From JAUIAI01 sp041396585 (GTDB lineage Bacteria > Pseudomonadota > Gammaproteobacteria > Burkholderiales > Burkholderiaceae_E): a stretch of 64,000 bases of DNA. Under the pieces are notes generated by a model. That model worked only from the letters and a program-made list of their open reading frames with translations, was not told the DNA's origin and searched no databases. Both the position numbers and the translations under genes were made by a program. Positions 62,516-64,000 of the stretch are shown here, piece by piece; position 1 is the stretch's first letter, and every line of letters begins with the position of its first letter. The stretch is taken from positions 198,791 to 262,790 of the forward strand of contig JAWKYG010000007.1 of NCBI GenBank assembly GCA_041396585.1, written 5' to 3'.

Positions 62516-63009
62516 CCGCCTTCGATTCCGGCCAGCACAAACCGCGCTCTGCGGCCGAACAGAAGAAGATCGAGGCCGCGGTACGCGAATTGTTCAATGA
62601 ACGCATCACCTTCAACCAGCTGATCGGGATGAAGGTCGACAGACTGAGCACGCAAGAGGTCAGCATCGTGTTCGACATGCGCCCCGAACTGGTCGGTCAC
62701 TATCTGTTCGGACAACTGCACGGTGGCGTCACCTCGGCTGTGCTCGATGCCACCGGTGGGCTGGCCTGCCTGTGGGGGGTGGTCGAGAAGTACAAGCACG
62801 AGGATGCCGAGACCGTCATGCATCGCTTTGGCCGCCTCGGCACGGTCGATCTGCGCGTCGACTATCTGCTCAAGGGAATCGGGCAGCGCTTCACCTCCAC
62901 CGCGCGTGTGGTGCGACTGGGCGGGCGCATCGCCTGGACCCGGATGGAGCTGCATTCGGACAGCGGCGCGCAGGTGGCGACGGCAGCCGGCGCGTATGTC
63001 GTGAGTTGA
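62512..63009 (+). CDS. Hotdog-fold thioesterase family protein
   Basis: 165 residues of the PaaI/YbgC-like hotdog type. The core LFGQLHGGVTSAVLDATGGL has the HGG-x(5)-D pattern of acyl-CoA thioesterases; DLRVDYLLKGIGQRFTSTAR and VVRLGGRIAWTRMELHSDSG form the later strands. Translationally coupled to the crotonase gene, it probably releases CoA from intermediates or dead-end products of the same pathway. Confidence 0.85.
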   Translation: MTAFDSGQHKPRSAAEQKKIEAAVRELFNERITFNQLIGMKVDRLSTQEVSIVFDMRPELVGHYLFGQLHGGVTSAVLDATGGLACLWGVVEKYKHEDAETVMHRFGRLGTVDLRVDYLLKGIGQRFTSTARVVRLGGRIAWTRMELHSDSGAQVATAAGAYVVS

Positions 63010-63025
63010 AGGCGTGCCGCGGTGG

Positions 63026-63069
63026 CCTGGCGCCGCTTGGGCGGTAACCTGGCGCCGCTTTGGCGGTGG
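63026..63069. repeat. Two 22-base direct repeats before the TRAP gene
   Basis: CCTGGCGCCGCTTGGGCGGT plus AA is followed immediately by CCTGGCGCCGCTTTGGCGGT plus GG; 19 of 22 positions match. Each copy contains the palindrome GGCGCC. They lie 17 bases after the thioesterase stop in the 184-base gap before the TRAP gene. They could be regulator sites or a structural remnant. Confidence 0.6.
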
Positions 63070-63193
63070 CCCGAGCAGACCGCCCAGGCCCTCCGGCCGG
63101 CTGCATCGGCTGCCGGGTTCGCAAGTCTCGTACCCGGATTTGTTCAAGGCCCGCACGCGTGCTACCTTCACGCATCCTTGGAGGAGACAACCC

Positions 63194-64000
63194 ATGATCA
63201 GATCCCTGAAGACGCTGGTCGCGGCCGCCTGCGTCGCGCTCACCGGCGCCAGTTTCGCCGCCGACAAACCGGTATCGCTTCGCTACACCTCGAATGGCCC
63301 GGCCAAGTCGCCCTGGGCCGAGCAGATCAACCAGTTCGCTGCGGACGCGGCGGCCGAGAGCGGCGGCACAGTCAAGATCGAGCCGTTCTTCGGTGGCCAG
63401 CTCGGCAACGAGCAGGACACGATCCAGCAGATCGCCCGTGGCCGGATCGACATGGGTGGGTTTTCCACGGGATCGGTGTCGCTGCTGGTTCCCGAATTAC
63501 AGGTGTCGATCATCCCCTTCCTGTATGACAGTCCGAAACAATCCGACTGCGTGATGGATAACCACCTGCGGCCGCTGTTCGCCGAGTTGCTGGCCAAGAA
63601 GGGCCTGCAACTGCTGTCCGTCGGCGAGGTCGGCCAGATCGATCTGATCGGCAAGCGTCCGTTCGTGACGCCCGATGATGTCAAGGGCATCAAGGCGGTC
63701 GGCTACACGAAGAATCAGTCGATCATGTGGGAGGCGCTCGGTGCCAGTTCGTCCTTCGTGGGCGTGCCCGACTGGTCGTCGGCGCTGCAGACCGGCCTGG
63801 TCGACACTTCCGGCTCGCCAATGGCCCTCTATGTTCCCTCGGGCCTGAACAAGGTCGCGCCGGTGCTGTCGGTGGTCAACATGTGGAACACCCAGGCATT
63901 GGTGGTCATGAACAAGCGCATCTACGACGGTCTGCCCGAGTCGCAGCGCTCGGCGATCGATCGCGCATATGCCAAGCAGCCTTCCCCGATGCAACGCGCG
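63194..64000 (+). CDS. TRAP transporter solute-binding protein DctP family (cut by window edge)
   Basis: 269 codons are present and the frame is open at the right edge. ATG 63194 follows GAGGAGA. Signal peptide MIRSLKTLVAAACVALTGAS, cleaved at FAADKP. DctP-family features: SLRYTSNGPAKSPWAEQINQ, IEPFFGGQLGNEQDTIQQIA, RGRIDMGGFSTGSVSLLVPE, SIIPFLYDSPKQ, VKGIKAVGYTKNQSIMWEAL, WSSALQTGLVDTSGSPMALY. It captures a carboxylate or related anion for a DctQM permease that would lie downstream. It is probably a separate unit from the acyl-CoA genes, since 184 bases and a tandem repeat lie between. Confidence 0.92.
   Translation, partial: MIRSLKTLVAAACVALTGASFAADKPVSLRYTSNGPAKSPWAEQINQFAADAAAESGGTVKIEPFFGGQLGNEQDTIQQIARGRIDMGGFSTGSVSLLVPELQVSIIPFLYDSPKQSDCVMDNHLRPLFAELLAKKGLQLLSVGEVGQIDLIGKRPFVTPDDVKGIKAVGYTKNQSIMWEALGASSSFVGVPDWSSALQTGLVDTSGSPMALYVPSGLNKVAPVLSVVNMWNTQALVVMNKRIYDGLPESQRSAIDRAYAKQPSPMQRA

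Overview
The window is GC-rich, densely coded DNA that looks like a betaproteobacterium, probably order Burkholderiales. The evidence is a DUF2863 gene (a family I know mainly from Betaproteobacteria), a tripartite tricarboxylate transporter of the TctABC type, a Burkholderiales-style type II secretion cluster, and the conserved neighbourhood mltD-gloB-yafS-rnhA-dnaQ. No gene-free gap exceeds about 300 bases. There is one tRNA gene, and no rRNA, CRISPR array or insertion sequence was seen.

Layout. (1) 1-4.8 kb: left part of a thiosulfate-oxidation locus on the minus strand (ArsR-type regulator, soxC, soxD, soxY, soxZ), with a divergent periplasmic thioredoxin of SoxS type. (2) 4.7-7.4 kb: DUF2863 protein and an S41 peptidase lipoprotein. 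(3) 7.5-19.7 kb: dnaQ, an RND efflux pump and its adaptor, rnhA, cyclopropane fatty acid synthase, a YafS-like methyltransferase, gloB, a six-LysM MltD and fabI. (4) 19.7-22.9 kb: senA, senB and egtD, which together fit selenoneine synthesis. (5) 22.9-27.5 kb: an ABC transporter ATPase, an FtsX-type permease and an AttH-like lipocalin protein. (6) 27.5-32.5 kb: alpha/beta hydrolase, Tm-1-like protein, divergent FAD monooxygenase with a DUF2783 partner, and a YkvA-like protein. (7) 32.6-44.0 kb: a complete type II secretion operon, gspGHIJKLMN-DEF, with gspC divergent. (8) 44.1-47.8 kb: thyA, folA, a flavodoxin-like protein, a CYTH/CHAD protein and tRNA-Arg(CCT). (9) 47.9-56.6 kb: a broken Sel1 protein, then on the minus strand a HAD-UbiA prenyltransferase (broken), a LysR regulator (broken), tctC, tctB, tctA and a sulfatase (broken). 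(10) 56.8-64 kb: acyl-CoA carboxylase beta (broken), acyl-CoA dehydrogenase, carboxylase alpha, crotonase, thioesterase, and a TRAP solute-binding protein cut by the right edge.

How the parts work together. EgtD makes hercynine and SenB makes a selenosugar from selenophosphate and UDP-sugar; SenA joins them to give selenoneine. The selenophosphate synthetase homologue SenC is not in the window. The Sox genes encode the SoxYZ carrier and the SoxCD sulfur dehydrogenase; soxAXB would lie beyond the left edge. The last 7 kb look like carboxylation-dependent breakdown of a branched acyl-CoA (leucine or acyclic terpene type).

Quality warning. Many otherwise well-conserved genes carry single-base insertions or deletions, concentrated at 1.4-5.3, 34-39, 48.2-50.0 and 54.6-59.0 kb, often in homopolymers and sometimes compensating one another. 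Long stretches between are clean. Sequencing or consensus error is the simplest explanation, so broken genes are reported over their inferred full extents.
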